Positions 7,550 to 16,889 are shown, counted from the stretch's first letter. The stretch is DNA of 64,000 nt from Vibrio xiamenensis (GCF_900100015.1 NZ_FNDD01000010.1:62001-126000); one strand, 5' to 3'. Program-made: numbers and translations. Notes: generated from the sequence alone by a model not told the origin.

Positions 7550-8860
7550 CTATGAATTGGTAGGTGTCTCTTGATCTTCTTTAGCCAGTTGTAACTCTTG
7601 GGTTTTCAGCATGCTATCGAGCTCATCACGGCGTGTTTTAAAGGCGGCCATTTCACTCTTAGGCACTGAACTCGCCATTGGAATTTTCGCCGTCACCGCA
7701 TTCACAGGTCGACCACGAATGATCAACTCATAGTGGATATGTGGCCCGGTAACGCGACCCGTTTGACCGGAAAGACCAATACGCTGACCACGCGTCACTT
7801 TCTGTCCCTTATGCACCAATATTTTGCTCAGGTGTAAATAACGGGTTTTGTAAATACTGCCATGTTGAATAACCACGTAATTCCCTGCATAAGGGTGCTT
7901 ACGAGTCATAACCACTACACCATCGCCCGTAGCAACAATCGGCGTCCCAACAGGTGTCGCCCAGTCAGTACCGTTATGCGGCGCAATACGTCCTGTGACA
8001 GGATGTTTACGATACGGATTAAATCCAGAACTGATTCGATAGTTACCGTTGACCGGCTTGCGCTGGAACGCACGCTGCAAACTCTGGCCATTATGATCGT
8101 AATATTGGCCATCCGAGTGCAGATACGCGCTAAACACTTTACCGCGGTTGAAAATTTTCACGGCTTGAATCTCGCGATTCCCCGTTAACGTATCTCCCAC
8201 GTATTGACGCGATTGGACAAGCTCAAATTTATCACCAGCGCGAAGATCACGGGCAAAATTGACTTTATCTTTTAGTAACGAAACGACCTGCTCGATTTCT
8301 GTATTGTTAAGGCCTAGCTGTGCAACCGATTGAGAGAAACTGCCATGAATTTCCCCAATCATTGGAAGTTCTTTCCAAACTCCCGGAATTTTTACATCTT
8401 TATATTCGTATGATCCATCATCCAAGCGGGTATAAACAACACGTTCAACCACGCTGAACTCTAATTCCATTTTCTCTAAGCTTTTCCCATCTTCCGAGCG
8501 CCAAAAACGTAACGTATTGCCTGGCTTTAAGGTGTCGAGGGCAAGATAGTTCAGATCCGTTTCCATGACTTTCATCATGTCGCTATAACCAAAGCCAAGT
8601 TGCTCAAAGATTTTACTTAAGCTGTCACCTGACTGAATCACATATTCGTAATCTGGAAGGTTATAGATATCCGCAGCATCGGATAAAAGAATGTTATTAA
8701 CGATTTCGGATTCTGGAAGAGAAAGTTCGACAGTACCTTGATGGGTTGTTTCTGTAAGAGCAACCATTCCGATAGCAGCAGCGATAGGAAGCCCCAACAA
8801 CATGGTCAGTTTCAGTCTTGGCAACTCTGTGAAACGAGCTGTGATGGATTTGGCGTTCAC
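7550..8860 (-). CDS. M23 family murein DD-endopeptidase (MepM/Shy-like) with LysM domain
   Basis: This 436-residue envelope enzyme would cut peptide cross-links of peptidoglycan in the periplasm to let the cell wall grow. An N-terminal membrane anchor or uncleaved signal lies at residues 17-35. A LysM domain begins near residue 73 (YVIQSGDSLSKIF), an intermediate domain follows, and the C-terminal lysostaphin-like M23 domain has its zinc and catalytic residues in HNGTDWATP (near 295), RYLHLSK and HIHYE (near 371). Size and order match E. coli MepM and the Shy endopeptidases of V. cholerae; ShyA is the main growth enzyme there. I cannot tell which paralogue this is. No zinc-uptake-regulator site was evident upstream. 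Confidence 0.9.
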   Translation of the reverse strand: MNAKSITARFTELPRLKLTMLLGLPIAAAIGMVALTETTHQGTVELSLPESEIVNNILLSDAADIYNLPDYEYVIQSGDSLSKIFEQLGFGYSDMMKVMETDLNYLALDTLKPGNTLRFWRSEDGKSLEKMELEFSVVERVVYTRLDDGSYEYKDVKIPGVWKELPMIGEIHGSFSQSVAQLGLNNTEIEQVVSLLKDKVNFARDLRAGDKFELVQSRQYVGDTLTGNREIQAVKIFNRGKVFSAYLHSDGQYYDHNGQSLQRAFQRKPVNGNYRISSGFNPYRKHPVTGRIAPHNGTDWATPVGTPIVATGDGVVVMTRKHPYAGNYVVIQHGSIYKTRYLHLSKILVHKGQKVTRGQRIGLSGQTGRVTGPHIHYELIIRGRPVNAVTAKIPMASSVPKSEMAAFKTRRDELDSMLKTQELQLAKEDQETPTNS

Positions 8861-8918
8861 ACTCTACCCTTGCTTATATCTTAATTCAAAGGCATAAGAT
8901 TACGGATTTTTATAAAAA

Positions 8919-8975
8919 AGTCACCTTTACGGTGACCTATGTTGACAAAAAAAAGACGTACTAACGTCTTTTTTT
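8919..8975 (-). terminator. Hairpins including a bidirectional terminator
   Basis: AAAAAAAAGACGT / ACGTCTTTTTTTT (8947-8975) is a short stem flanked by A and T runs and would stop the - strand gene starting at 9328. Just beyond lies GTCACC / GGTGAC (about 8919-8934). A related AGTCACC / GTGACT pair occurs at about 8983-8999. The repeated GTCACC motif in three short hairpins is probably coincidence of compact stems. Confidence 0.75.
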
Positions 8976-9028
8976 TAGAGAGAAGTCACCAAATGTGACT
9001 ACGTTCATTCAGATTATCAATACGTTAA

Positions 9029-9328
9029 TCATTCAAATGTCGAAACTAGACCGTTGTCTTCCCCAAAGCCATTTGGACGGTATAAATCGGCGTGTGGGTC
9101 ATTCACCCAGCGTCGATCGTCAACCAAATAGCGAAACTCAAATTGGCTGTCTTTTGGCAGGCGAGTCTTAAAACGGAAAATTTTACTCTTGGCAACACGC
9201 TGCATCGCAATCGGCTGCCAATCAGCAAAATCTGCCACCAGTGACACTTTGCTATCCACCTGCTCATCAGGTACTTCGAAAGTCACTTCGACTTCGTCTT
9301 TAGTTTTAAAAAAACGTTTGTTGATCAT
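9029..9328 (-). CDS. CBM48 (isoamylase N-terminal) domain protein
   Basis: This is a 99-residue single-domain protein of the early-set/CBM48 type, an immunoglobulin-like fold that binds glycogen or other alpha-glucans. It is normally fused to branching or debranching enzymes. The typical strands VEVTFEVP, VSLVADFADWQPIAM, FRFKTRLPKDSQFEFRYLVDDRRWVNDPHADLY and the PNGFGEDNG turn are all visible. I chose the ATG at 9328 (MINKRFF) because GGAG lies six bases upstream. The frame is open further upstream to 9466 but that part is not family-like. Freestanding CBM48 proteins occur in Vibrio and may help regulate glycogen metabolism or AMP-kinase-like processes; that role is a guess. Confidence 0.85.
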   Translation of the reverse strand: MINKRFFKTKDEVEVTFEVPDEQVDSKVSLVADFADWQPIAMQRVAKSKIFRFKTRLPKDSQFEFRYLVDDRRWVNDPHADLYRPNGFGEDNGLVSTFE

Positions 9329-9752
9329 TTCCAACTCCATGTAGTACACAATAATTTGCCGCGTCTTGTTTCTGGCTTTAAAACGTTCAGTAAGTGAGCA
9401 AACAATGCCTTCGTTACTGTCACCTTCATTCGAGCCTCTTATTGGTACCACTTGCTTTGGGCTCACAACAAAAAAGTATAGTGACTATTGCGCTTATCGC
9501 TCAATTAATTAACTTGATGTAGCTCACGCTATGACTGGAAATGGATAAGTAAATCGAGTTTGTCGCAACGCTATGAGTGGCTTGCGAATCAATTACATAA
9601 AAGCGAGGGAATCGCTGCGAATACCATGACATGCCCCCCTTTATCGCCCTTGTTAAATCATCATCTGAACGGAAATAGGTTTACCGTCAGTTTTACTACT
9701 CGAAGCTCTGATTGAAAGTTATAATCCCACCCCTAGAATTTCGAGGTGTGAT
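9329..9752. other. Divergent intergenic region
   Basis: About 420 bases lie between the divergent CBM48 gene and the DUF1275 gene. A TATAAT box at about 9720-9725 could serve the + strand gene, though I see no good -35 element. CTTGA-N6-TCACG near 9512 resembles a weak CRP site. No gene, strong hairpin or repeat is visible. Confidence 0.4.
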
Positions 9753-10427
9753 GTGATTTCAAAATTGCCTAAATGGGTCGAATACGGTGCTTTTTTGCTT
9801 GCTTTGTTGGCAGGGATGGTTAATGCCATTGGTCTACTCGGTTTTCAGCATCAGGCGGTGTCTCACTTATCTGGGACCTTGACCATGATTGGTACCAGCA
9901 TTGGTTTAGATCAACCTCAACTCACGCATTTATTACTGATCGTACTCAGCTTTGTTATTGGCGCTGTACTAAGCGGTGTGTTTATTGAAAGTGCCGCTCT
10001 CAAGCTAGGGCGTCGCTACGGCGTTGCCTTGTGCATTGAAGGCTTTCTATTGATGGCATCAATGCAGCTACTGCAATCGGATATTATCCTCGGCCAATAC
10101 TTCGCATCGGCAGCTTGCGGCCTACAAAATGCGATGATCACAACGTTCAGTGGCGCAGTGGTTCGCACCACTCATATGACCGGAATTCTTACCGACCTTG
10201 GCCTGATGATCGGCGCCAAACTACGTGGGCAAGGCTTTGACTATCGCAAAGCCAAATTATTTGTCTTTATTTTGGCTGGTTTCATCACTGGTGGAATAAT
10301 CGGAGCCAAACTCTTTCATTCATACCAAAACAGTGCTTTAGCAGCACCATCGGCGATGGCATTTCTTCTCGCAATCTCCTACTGGCTCTACCTGCTCTTG
10401 CTCTCATTTCGACGCAATGGCATTTGA
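9753..10427 (+). CDS. DUF1275 (YoaK-type) membrane protein
   Basis: This 224-residue integral membrane protein of the DUF1275/YoaK family has about six hydrophobic segments. Recognisable family features are the early Gly/Asn helix (GMVNAIGLLGFQHQAVSHLSG), the AACGLQNAMITTFSG segment and VVRTTHMTGILTDLG. It starts at GTG 9753 with GAGG seven bases upstream. Members are inner-membrane proteins of unsettled function, sometimes suggested to be transporters. Nothing in the context narrows this down. Confidence 0.88.
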   Translation: MISKLPKWVEYGAFLLALLAGMVNAIGLLGFQHQAVSHLSGTLTMIGTSIGLDQPQLTHLLLIVLSFVIGAVLSGVFIESAALKLGRRYGVALCIEGFLLMASMQLLQSDIILGQYFASAACGLQNAMITTFSGAVVRTTHMTGILTDLGLMIGAKLRGQGFDYRKAKLFVFILAGFITGGIIGAKLFHSYQNSALAAPSAMAFLLAISYWLYLLLLSFRRNGI

Positions 10428-10631
10428 AACAGAATGATAACCTGTATAACATTCAGCATACATTATCACTGAACCAGCCAATAAAATACGCATTTAATCT
10501 GAATAATTAATTTAAATTAATGAATAGTATTGCTTGAAGCGTAAATTGCAGGTAATCTCGCCGCCAACGCTTAGAAATGGATGTTTAGTGAATATATATG
10601 CCACGGTTGGCAAATATTGACTAGTTGTAAC

Positions 10632-12014
10632 ATGAGTGAACAGATGCAAGACACGACAAAAACCATCGACCAGCCAAGGTCGAAAGCGCACTTTTGGACC
10701 TTTTTGATCCCCTCCTTATTGGGATTATTTCTATTTATGTTTCCAATCAGCTACCAAGGCGATATCACTATCCCGGTTGCAGTATTGGCGAAATCAATTC
10801 AAGCCATATTTGGCGATTTCTTAGTTACGATAGTCACCGCTATCATTGCGTTTATGTCAGTTGCTTCCATCATTACGCGCCTAACACAGCCAAGATTTAT
10901 TACTCGTAGCCCATTTTTAAATAACCTTTTTAACCCTTCTTTGCTGTGGCTTGGTGTACGAATCGTTGGCGGTATCGCAGTTGTCGCAACCTTCTTTCAA
11001 GTTGGTCCTGAAGCTATTTGGGAAGAAAATACCGGTGGCTTGGTGCTTGAAGGCTTATTACCAACCCTATTTTCTGTGTTTATTTTTGCTGGTTTGTTAC
11101 TACCACTACTACTCAACTTCGGTTTGCTGGAACTATTTGGAACACTACTGAGCAAAATTATGCGCCCAGTGTTTAACCTTCCTGGTCGCAGTGCAATTGA
11201 CTGTATTGCTTCTTGGCTTGGCGACGGCAGTGTTGGTATTTTGCTAACCAGTAAACAGTACGAAGAGAAGTTTTACACTCAGCGCGAAGCCGCTGTTGTC
11301 GGTACCACTTTCTCTGCTGTATCCATTACGTTTAGCCTCGTGGTGCTAGCACAAGTCAAACTTGAGCATCTATTCCTGCCTTTTTACGGCTCTATCTGTT
11401 TAGCTGGGCTGGTTGCTGCGGTGATCATTCCACGCTTACCACCGCTAAGTATGAAAAAAGACACCTTCATTGATGGTTCCAAACCAGATAATGATGCTGA
11501 TGCCATTCCACAAGGCCACACCAGTTTTTCTTGGGGTATGAATCTAGCGCTGGAAAAAGCCAGTAAAGTCGGCCCACTCAAATCAGTATTTCATGACGGT
11601 CTAAAAAATGCTGCCGACATGGTATTTGGCGTATTACCAGTGGTCATGGGACTAGGTACCATTGCGCTGATGATTGCAGAGCACACCTCTGTGTTTGCAA
11701 TGTTAGGTCAGCCTTTTGTTCCGTTCCTTGAGATGCTAGGGATTCCTGAAGCCGTTCAAGCGTCACAAACCATGGTTGTCGGTTTTGCAGATATGTTTAT
11801 CCCTGCCATCTTAGCGGCTTCCATTGATAACGAGATGACCCGTTTCGTTATTGCGGCGATGTCTGTCACTCAACTTATTTACATGTCGGAAGTTGGCGCG
11901 CTGCTGCTTGGTAGTAAGATCCCGGTCAATATCGTAGAATTAATCATTATCTTTATTCTACGTACTTTGATTACCCTACCAGTGATCGCCGGTGTTGCTC
12001 ACCTGATTTTCTAA
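10632..12014 (+). CDS. YjiH family membrane protein with nucleoside-recognition (Gate) domains
   Basis: This roughly 460-residue polytopic membrane protein of the YjiH group contains the Gate/nucleoside-recognition fold seen in concentrative nucleoside transporters and spore maturation proteins SpmA/B. Segments typical of the fold are LPGRSAIDCIASWLGDGSVGILLTSKQYE and, in the second half, VVGFADMFIPAILAAS. About ten hydrophobic segments are visible. I take MSEQMQ at 10632 as the start; the frame is open to 10581, but those residues are not family-like. The substrate is unknown. The gene stands alone with a terminator after it. Confidence 0.8.
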   Translation: MSEQMQDTTKTIDQPRSKAHFWTFLIPSLLGLFLFMFPISYQGDITIPVAVLAKSIQAIFGDFLVTIVTAIIAFMSVASIITRLTQPRFITRSPFLNNLFNPSLLWLGVRIVGGIAVVATFFQVGPEAIWEENTGGLVLEGLLPTLFSVFIFAGLLLPLLLNFGLLELFGTLLSKIMRPVFNLPGRSAIDCIASWLGDGSVGILLTSKQYEEKFYTQREAAVVGTTFSAVSITFSLVVLAQVKLEHLFLPFYGSICLAGLVAAVIIPRLPPLSMKKDTFIDGSKPDNDADAIPQGHTSFSWGMNLALEKASKVGPLKSVFHDGLKNAADMVFGVLPVVMGLGTIALMIAEHTSVFAMLGQPFVPFLEMLGIPEAVQASQTMVVGFADMFIPAILAASIDNEMTRFVIAAMSVTQLIYMSEVGALLLGSKIPVNIVELIIIFILRTLITLPVIAGVAHLIF

Positions 12015-12050
12015 ATTTACCTATTAACTGGTAGAATTTATAAACCACTG

Positions 12051-12081
12051 AAAGCCCTCAATTTTATGAGGGCTTTTTGTT
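12051..12081 (+). terminator. Terminator of the YjiH-like gene
   Basis: The stem AAAGCCCTCA / TGAGGGCTTT (12051-12060 with 12067-12076) is followed by TTGTTTT. Confidence 0.88.
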
Positions 12082-12195
12082 TTATACCAATAACTAAGTG
12101 TCAAAAGTGTTAATAAAAGGATTTTCATGCTCTGTAAACGCCCCTATACTTAGCGCCCAGTGAAAAACAACCAACTATAGTAGCAGTTGCATATC

Positions 12196-12654
12196 ATGAA
12201 ATGGATAACATTGATTGTTCTTTTTTTCAGTCCTTTAAGCTATGCCGAGGCTGATCTCAAGATCGCTCTACCAAATGGTACTGTTCAGACATTAAGCGTT
12301 CAACAAATTGAGTCCCAGCTTGAACCACAACGTGTGTCGACGCCACTGCCTTGGTATAAAGGCACTCGCAATTTCACCGCGATAAAACTGTCCTCTTTAC
12401 TTGACTATTTTCACGTCAAAAATGCCAAAAGAATCAAGTTCAAAGCGCTCAATGACTATGTTTCGGTTACCCCCGTTTCAGATATTCAACGTTATCAACC
12501 GTACCTTGCATTTGAAATGGATGGAAAGCGGATGCGAATACGCGATAAAGGGCCATTTTGGCTAATTTACGATTTATCCAAAACCCCTAGCCTTGATACT
12601 GAATATTTTCGCCAACAAATGACTTGGCAAATAGCCACAATCACGATTGAGTAA
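12196..12654 (+). CDS. Periplasmic protein with molybdopterin-oxidoreductase-like fold, lacking the metal Cys
   Basis: This 152-residue exported protein has a signal peptide (MKWITLIVLFFSPLSYA). The mature part resembles the sulfite-oxidase/molybdopterin-binding fold in reduced form: TVQTLSVQQIESQ, the KGTRNFTAIKLSSLLDYF segment, ALNDYVSVTPVSD and KGPFWLIYDLSK. There is not a single Cys in the protein, so the cysteine that ligates molybdenum in true enzymes is missing. The next gene, a membrane GGDEF protein, starts two bases after its stop. A role as a periplasmic ligand-binding partner of that cyclase is an inference. I prefer the ATG at 12196 over a TTG at 12187. Confidence 0.7.
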   Translation: MKWITLIVLFFSPLSYAEADLKIALPNGTVQTLSVQQIESQLEPQRVSTPLPWYKGTRNFTAIKLSSLLDYFHVKNAKRIKFKALNDYVSVTPVSDIQRYQPYLAFEMDGKRMRIRDKGPFWLIYDLSKTPSLDTEYFRQQMTWQIATITIE

Positions 12655-12655
12655 C

Positions 12656-13750
12656 ATGATTGATATTCGCGCCAAAACCGAGTTAGGCCAGTTACTTGCT
12701 CGCTCGAAAACGTTGCTGATCGTATTTTCGATTTTATTGATCATAGCGAATTTTTATTTACTTTCCGCGACCAAAGACCTGTCGCGCAGCTACTCTGATC
12801 GCCAAAATCAAGCGACGTGGTTCTTGTTTCAGTTGAGCAAAGAATTTTCAGAACTTATCGCAGCATCTCGCTACGCCCATAACGATGCACAAAGCTTAAA
12901 TCGCACCCTGCTGAAATACGAACTGACTTGGAGTCGATTCGACCTACTGATCGATAATAAAGAGTTTGATACCTTGATGAGTATGGAAGGCGCCTATGAA
13001 TTTTTTATTCATATTTTTCATAAATATCAAGATCTTGAGCCAACGCACCAAATGTTAGCTAATGCAGACACAAATCGTGAATTTACCCATAATCTCGAGC
13101 ATCTTTACACCACGATGATCCAGTTCATCAATGCTAACTTCCGCGTTAAAAGCCCCGTTTATCAGTCACAAGTTGCGCAAGCCAAAATGCTCAACCATTT
13201 CCAGTTTATTCTGATGTGTTTACTGTTTAGCTGTATCGGATTGGTCAGCTATATTCTGCACAAGGAATCCAGCTACCATAAACAGTTGGCATTAATTGAT
13301 CCGCTCACTGGAGTTGCAAATCGCTTAGCCATGATGCATCAGACACAGGATAGAATCTTACGCGGGCGACCGTTTTGTCTCTATGTTCTCGATTTGAATG
13401 GCTTTAAGGGTATTAACGATACATATGGCCACCAAGCGGGCGACACGGTACTCGAAACCCTAGCGCAAAGGCTCAGCCACAACCAAAATGAACACGATTT
13501 CATTTTGTATCGCGTTGGAGGTGATGAGTTTTCGATTATCTCAGAGCGCACTAGTGATAGCGATGCGTTATTCCTGCACAAGCATATTCATAACACCTTT
13601 ATCGACCCCATTGAGCTTGAAGATAAAACGCAGGTATCGATGACAACCAGTGTTGGCTACGCCAAACATCCTGAGCATGGTAACAATTTAAATCAGCTTA
13701 TCTCAGTCGCAGACAAAAAAATGTATCAGATGAAGTTCGCCAAACGCTAG
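12656..13750 (+). CDS. Membrane-bound diguanylate cyclase with periplasmic sensor region
   Basis: This 364-residue protein has one transmembrane helix near residues 18-38, a helical periplasmic region of about 145 residues, a second helix near 185-205 and a C-terminal GGDEF domain (about 210-364). The signature is intact (RVGGDEFSII) and the substrate motifs DPLTGVANR and DLNGFKGINDTYGH are present. It should make cyclic di-GMP; there is no clear RxxD inhibitory site. It is translationally close to the preceding periplasmic protein, which suggests a sensor pair. Its end overlaps the stop of the convergent phosphatase gene by four bases (CTAG). Confidence 0.88.
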   Translation: MIDIRAKTELGQLLARSKTLLIVFSILLIIANFYLLSATKDLSRSYSDRQNQATWFLFQLSKEFSELIAASRYAHNDAQSLNRTLLKYELTWSRFDLLIDNKEFDTLMSMEGAYEFFIHIFHKYQDLEPTHQMLANADTNREFTHNLEHLYTTMIQFINANFRVKSPVYQSQVAQAKMLNHFQFILMCLLFSCIGLVSYILHKESSYHKQLALIDPLTGVANRLAMMHQTQDRILRGRPFCLYVLDLNGFKGINDTYGHQAGDTVLETLAQRLSHNQNEHDFILYRVGGDEFSIISERTSDSDALFLHKHIHNTFIDPIELEDKTQVSMTTSVGYAKHPEHGNNLNQLISVADKKMYQMKFAKR

Positions 13751-14187
13751 CTAAGCCTAGCAACCCATGCTTGGCACGCGTGTTCAATTCGGCTGCTACA
13801 TTGCAGGCAAACTTGTTTATCACCGCCGTATGGGTCAGAAATACTGCCTGCGGCCCATTGGCCGAGTAGAAATGTTTTATTGCGAGTTTGAGTATAAACG
13901 TTCGCGATCTGCTCAATTTGATTGTGCTCCATCACCAATATTAAATCGCTCCAATCGCACAATCGCTGAGTAAGTTGTTGAGCTTTGTGCTCGTTGAGGA
14001 TGATCCCTTTGTCTCGCGCCGCTTGTGCCATTGGAGGGTATACTCCATGACCAGAAAGACGGCTTTTTTCGGTAACTAACCCTGCCGAAAAAACGTTTTT
14101 ATTTGGCAAACTCTGCTGCAATATTTTCTCTGCAACAGGAGAACGACAAATATTTCCAGCACACACAACAAGAATATGGTTAAACAT
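13747..14187 (-). CDS. Low-molecular-weight protein tyrosine phosphatase (Wzb/Etp type)
   Basis: This 146-residue phosphatase would remove phosphate from tyrosines of a polysaccharide BY-kinase, the usual partner in capsule and biofilm loci. The P-loop CAGNICRS (residues 9-16) gives the nucleophile Cys and the Arg. The general acid is Asp in SDPYGG near residue 118. An unusual CLQC pair follows at about 127-130, of unknown meaning. The kinase (30463-32655) lies 16 kb away in the same locus. The gene follows the O-antigen-ligase-like gene with an eight-base overlap, so the two are probably co-transcribed. Confidence 0.88.
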   Translation of the reverse strand: MFNHILVVCAGNICRSPVAEKILQQSLPNKNVFSAGLVTEKSRLSGHGVYPPMAQAARDKGIILNEHKAQQLTQRLCDWSDLILVMEHNQIEQIANVYTQTRNKTFLLGQWAAGSISDPYGGDKQVCLQCSSRIEHACQAWVARLS

Positions 14188-15598
14188 TCAGGTTTCCAGA
14201 CGAGCGACGCTGCGCTCGAATTGAACTAAAACAACCGATTAACGTTAATATCAATAAAAACGTCACTGTATTTGCAGGAGCCTGCAAATTGAAATCGACA
14301 CAAATGTGGATCAACATACCGACCACGGCCATAAAGCAGCCTAATGCGGCACCTTTCAATGTTTTGCTATTATGTGTTTTCATCACTTGTACGCAGAGCC
14401 ATAGCCCCCACAAACACATTGCCCCTAGCATCAGCGTCATCGGTACCCCCGCCTCAACAGCAAATTCAATATAATCATTATGAGCATGATCGTAGTAGCC
14501 GATAGCTCGCTGGGTGTAACTGGAAAACACCGATGCATAACTGCCCATTCCCGTACCAGTGAGAGGAAAATCAGCAATCACAGGCAAACTCCACTCGACG
14601 ACCTCATCGCGCGTTTCGGTGGCAAGACTGGTATGAACAATTTCTTGCTGCAGTTGGTTTAACCCAAACAGCGAACCCACCACCACAGTGTCGACCAGCA
14701 ATATGCTAACAATAAATGCAACAAAAGCTCGGGGCTTATCTTTGTAGGTGACCAGCGCCACCAAACTGCCAACAACAGTGCTGGCAAAAAACGCACTGTT
14801 GCCCATACGCGAGTGTGACATCACAAGGCCAATCACCATGATAATGATTGCCAAACGCCAAAACATTTTTCTCGAGAGCGTACCTTCGCTCCAGCGTTGC
14901 AAACGTCGAATCCATGATCCCGAGGGCGAAGAATGGAGATCACCCACAATAAGACCTACCCCGAGGCACAAACACAGCAACAAATAGTTGGCGAAGTGAT
15001 TCTTGTAAACAAACGTCCCCGTCGCGGCTTGCCCGATATCAAAACCAAATACCAGGGACTGTTTCTGATTCAATAGAATTTCAAATGCGCCATATAAGGC
15101 CTGAAAAACACCACTCAATACTATTGTGGTTAAAACTAAACGCAGACGCTGTACGCTATTTACTAGTAATGCTGCGCTAATAATTATCATCAGATAAGCA
15201 ATACCTTTAATAACAGACAACTCGGTTGAAAAAGGATCCAAGGAAATTGGCGCGTGCATAACTTCCACTGAACTATAAATTTTAGCTGCTGCAGGAGAGA
15301 TTATATTCAACCAATTTAGTGGCCAAGAAATTAACTGTACAATAGTCCATAACTGAAATATTCCTATTGGTACAATCAACCATAAAAAAGGTTTAAGTTT
15401 ATTGTTAACAACATTAAAACCATTACGGCTATTACAGAATAAAGCTAATAAGCATAATAATGCAGACCATACTTCGAATATCGAAATTGCCCAAACACGA
15501 TTTGATGCTAAAGGGATAGGAACCCAGAAAACCAACAGTAGTAAACTGCAAAAGCAAAAATGCTCTAACTTACTAATTTTTAAGCGCATAACGTCCAT
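14180..15598 (-). CDS. O-antigen ligase/polymerase family membrane protein
   Basis: This 472-residue protein has about eleven hydrophobic segments and one large periplasmic loop that carries the family motif near PLTGTGMGSYASVFSSY...YDHAHNDYIEFAVEAG. That is the Wzy_C/O-antigen ligase signature, with the H-x-H-x-D/E pattern in the loop. Such proteins polymerise lipid-linked sugar repeats or transfer them to an acceptor. A second protein of this family is encoded at 29119-30339 in the main cluster, so one may be the polymerase and the other a ligase; the sequence does not say which. It is co-transcribed with the phosphatase. Confidence 0.85.
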   Translation of the reverse strand: MDVMRLKISKLEHFCFCSLLLLVFWVPIPLASNRVWAISIFEVWSALLCLLALFCNSRNGFNVVNNKLKPFLWLIVPIGIFQLWTIVQLISWPLNWLNIISPAAAKIYSSVEVMHAPISLDPFSTELSVIKGIAYLMIIISAALLVNSVQRLRLVLTTIVLSGVFQALYGAFEILLNQKQSLVFGFDIGQAATGTFVYKNHFANYLLLCLCLGVGLIVGDLHSSPSGSWIRRLQRWSEGTLSRKMFWRLAIIIMVIGLVMSHSRMGNSAFFASTVVGSLVALVTYKDKPRAFVAFIVSILLVDTVVVGSLFGLNQLQQEIVHTSLATETRDEVVEWSLPVIADFPLTGTGMGSYASVFSSYTQRAIGYYDHAHNDYIEFAVEAGVPMTLMLGAMCLWGLWLCVQVMKTHNSKTLKGAALGCFMAVVGMLIHICVDFNLQAPANTVTFLLILTLIGCFSSIRAQRRSSGNLNV

Positions 15599-15877
15599 TT
15601 TCAGCCAATAACTGATTTCACAGCCTTGATATCCTTAACTATATATAATGCAAAAGTTTAAACTAATTTTTAAAGTTAACGTAGATGAAGTAAATAGAAA
15701 AACAACCTTATTTCATTCATTCTCATATTTGTTACAGAACTGAATAGTCATATGTAATATATTCTCAACGATAGAATTAAATAATTAAATTTAGTCAAAA
15801 CAAACTAATGATCTTTAATTTGCACACAAGGATGAATCATTAATTATCATTTATGTATAAATTTTAACGGAAAAATT

Positions 15878-16831
15878 ATGCAAAAGAGACTAATACAAAC
15901 AAGTATGTTACTTGTTTTTTCAAGCCAGGCGATGGCTTATACACTTATCGAAAATGATAGAGCAAATTTAACGGCATACGGAACCATGAAGGCCCGCGCT
16001 AAATTCTCTGATACTGTCGATAACGATTATACCTTTGGGGATTCCGACGTTGGTGTTAAAGGGCGCTACGCTATTATGGACTCCATCTCAATTGCCGCTG
16101 GCGCTGAAGCTGAAATCAACTTTGATCGCGATGAAACAGAAGACGAGGATGACATTTATATGTCGGAGTACTTTGTCGGTCTCGGTGTTGAAAGGCTCGG
16201 AACGTTGACTTATGGTAAGCACTCAACGTCATCGGATGATCTTAGTGCGGTGGACTATTCAGAAATTTATGGCGGCAAAGCGAGCTTAAATACCGTTGGT
16301 GTTAAAGATGAAACCATCAAATATGTCTACGGATATGAAGGCATTAAGCTGGATGCCACATATGGATTTGCTTCGGGAGAGAACAGCCGCGAATTAAAAG
16401 AGTTTTATGGTAGCTACTCGGTAGAAGACTTAAAACTACAGGCCGGTATAGGTAACTCAACAACAAAAACCTATACCTATAACTACTCGCAATTATCGGC
16501 TTTTTACACATTTGGCGATTATCAACTGGGTACCTCTTACTACTACAATAAGGCAGAACGAAAATCGAATTCACTTCGAGACGTCGAACGTAATGCCATT
16601 GCTGTTGCAGGTCAGCTCCAATATACTCCTGAACTTACTACTTTTGCCGGTTATGAATTTATCCACCATAAATCGAAAACCGATACTCTAGAAGGCAATG
16701 AACAAAATATCTATGCCGGGGTAAGTTACTTGGTTGACGATTGGCTGAAGTTATTTACTGAAGTTAACTATAGAGAGACACTGACTCAAAACCAAGTCAA
16801 CTACGGTGTCGGTGCCTCGTTCAGTTTCTAA
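15878..16831 (+). CDS. Outer-membrane porin-like beta-barrel
   Basis: This 317-residue protein has a signal peptide (MQKRLIQTSMLLVFSSQAMA, cleavage before YTL) and a beta-barrel body ending in the outer-membrane signature GVGASFSF. Segments such as NLTAYGTMKARAKFSD and ERLGTLTYGKHSTSSDD are porin-like. It differs in sequence from the porin at 1717-2637. It is divergent from the O-antigen-ligase-like gene, within the exopolysaccharide locus. It could be an ordinary porin or a barrel tied to matrix export; I cannot separate these. Confidence 0.85.
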   Translation: MQKRLIQTSMLLVFSSQAMAYTLIENDRANLTAYGTMKARAKFSDTVDNDYTFGDSDVGVKGRYAIMDSISIAAGAEAEINFDRDETEDEDDIYMSEYFVGLGVERLGTLTYGKHSTSSDDLSAVDYSEIYGGKASLNTVGVKDETIKYVYGYEGIKLDATYGFASGENSRELKEFYGSYSVEDLKLQAGIGNSTTKTYTYNYSQLSAFYTFGDYQLGTSYYYNKAERKSNSLRDVERNAIAVAGQLQYTPELTTFAGYEFIHHKSKTDTLEGNEQNIYAGVSYLVDDWLKLFTEVNYRETLTQNQVNYGVGASFSF

Positions 16832-16852
16832 CCAGAGATATCCCACGCCCCA

Positions 16853-16887
16853 AAAAAAGAAAAGCCAATTGGCTTTTCTTTTTTTAT
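16853..16887. terminator. Bidirectional terminator between convergent genes
   Basis: The palindrome AGAAAAGCCAATTGGCTTTTCT is flanked by an A-run on one side and a T-run on the other. It lies between the convergent porin and small secreted protein genes and can serve both. Confidence 0.9.
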
Positions 16888-16889
16888 GT

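Noticed and set aside
9329..9466. N-terminal extension of the CBM48 protein
   Set aside because: Open frame but not family-like; a good ribosome-binding site supports the internal ATG at 9328.
9505..9530. CRP site upstream of the DUF1275 gene
   Set aside because: Only a weak match to TGTGA-N6-TCACA, with three of five bases in one arm.
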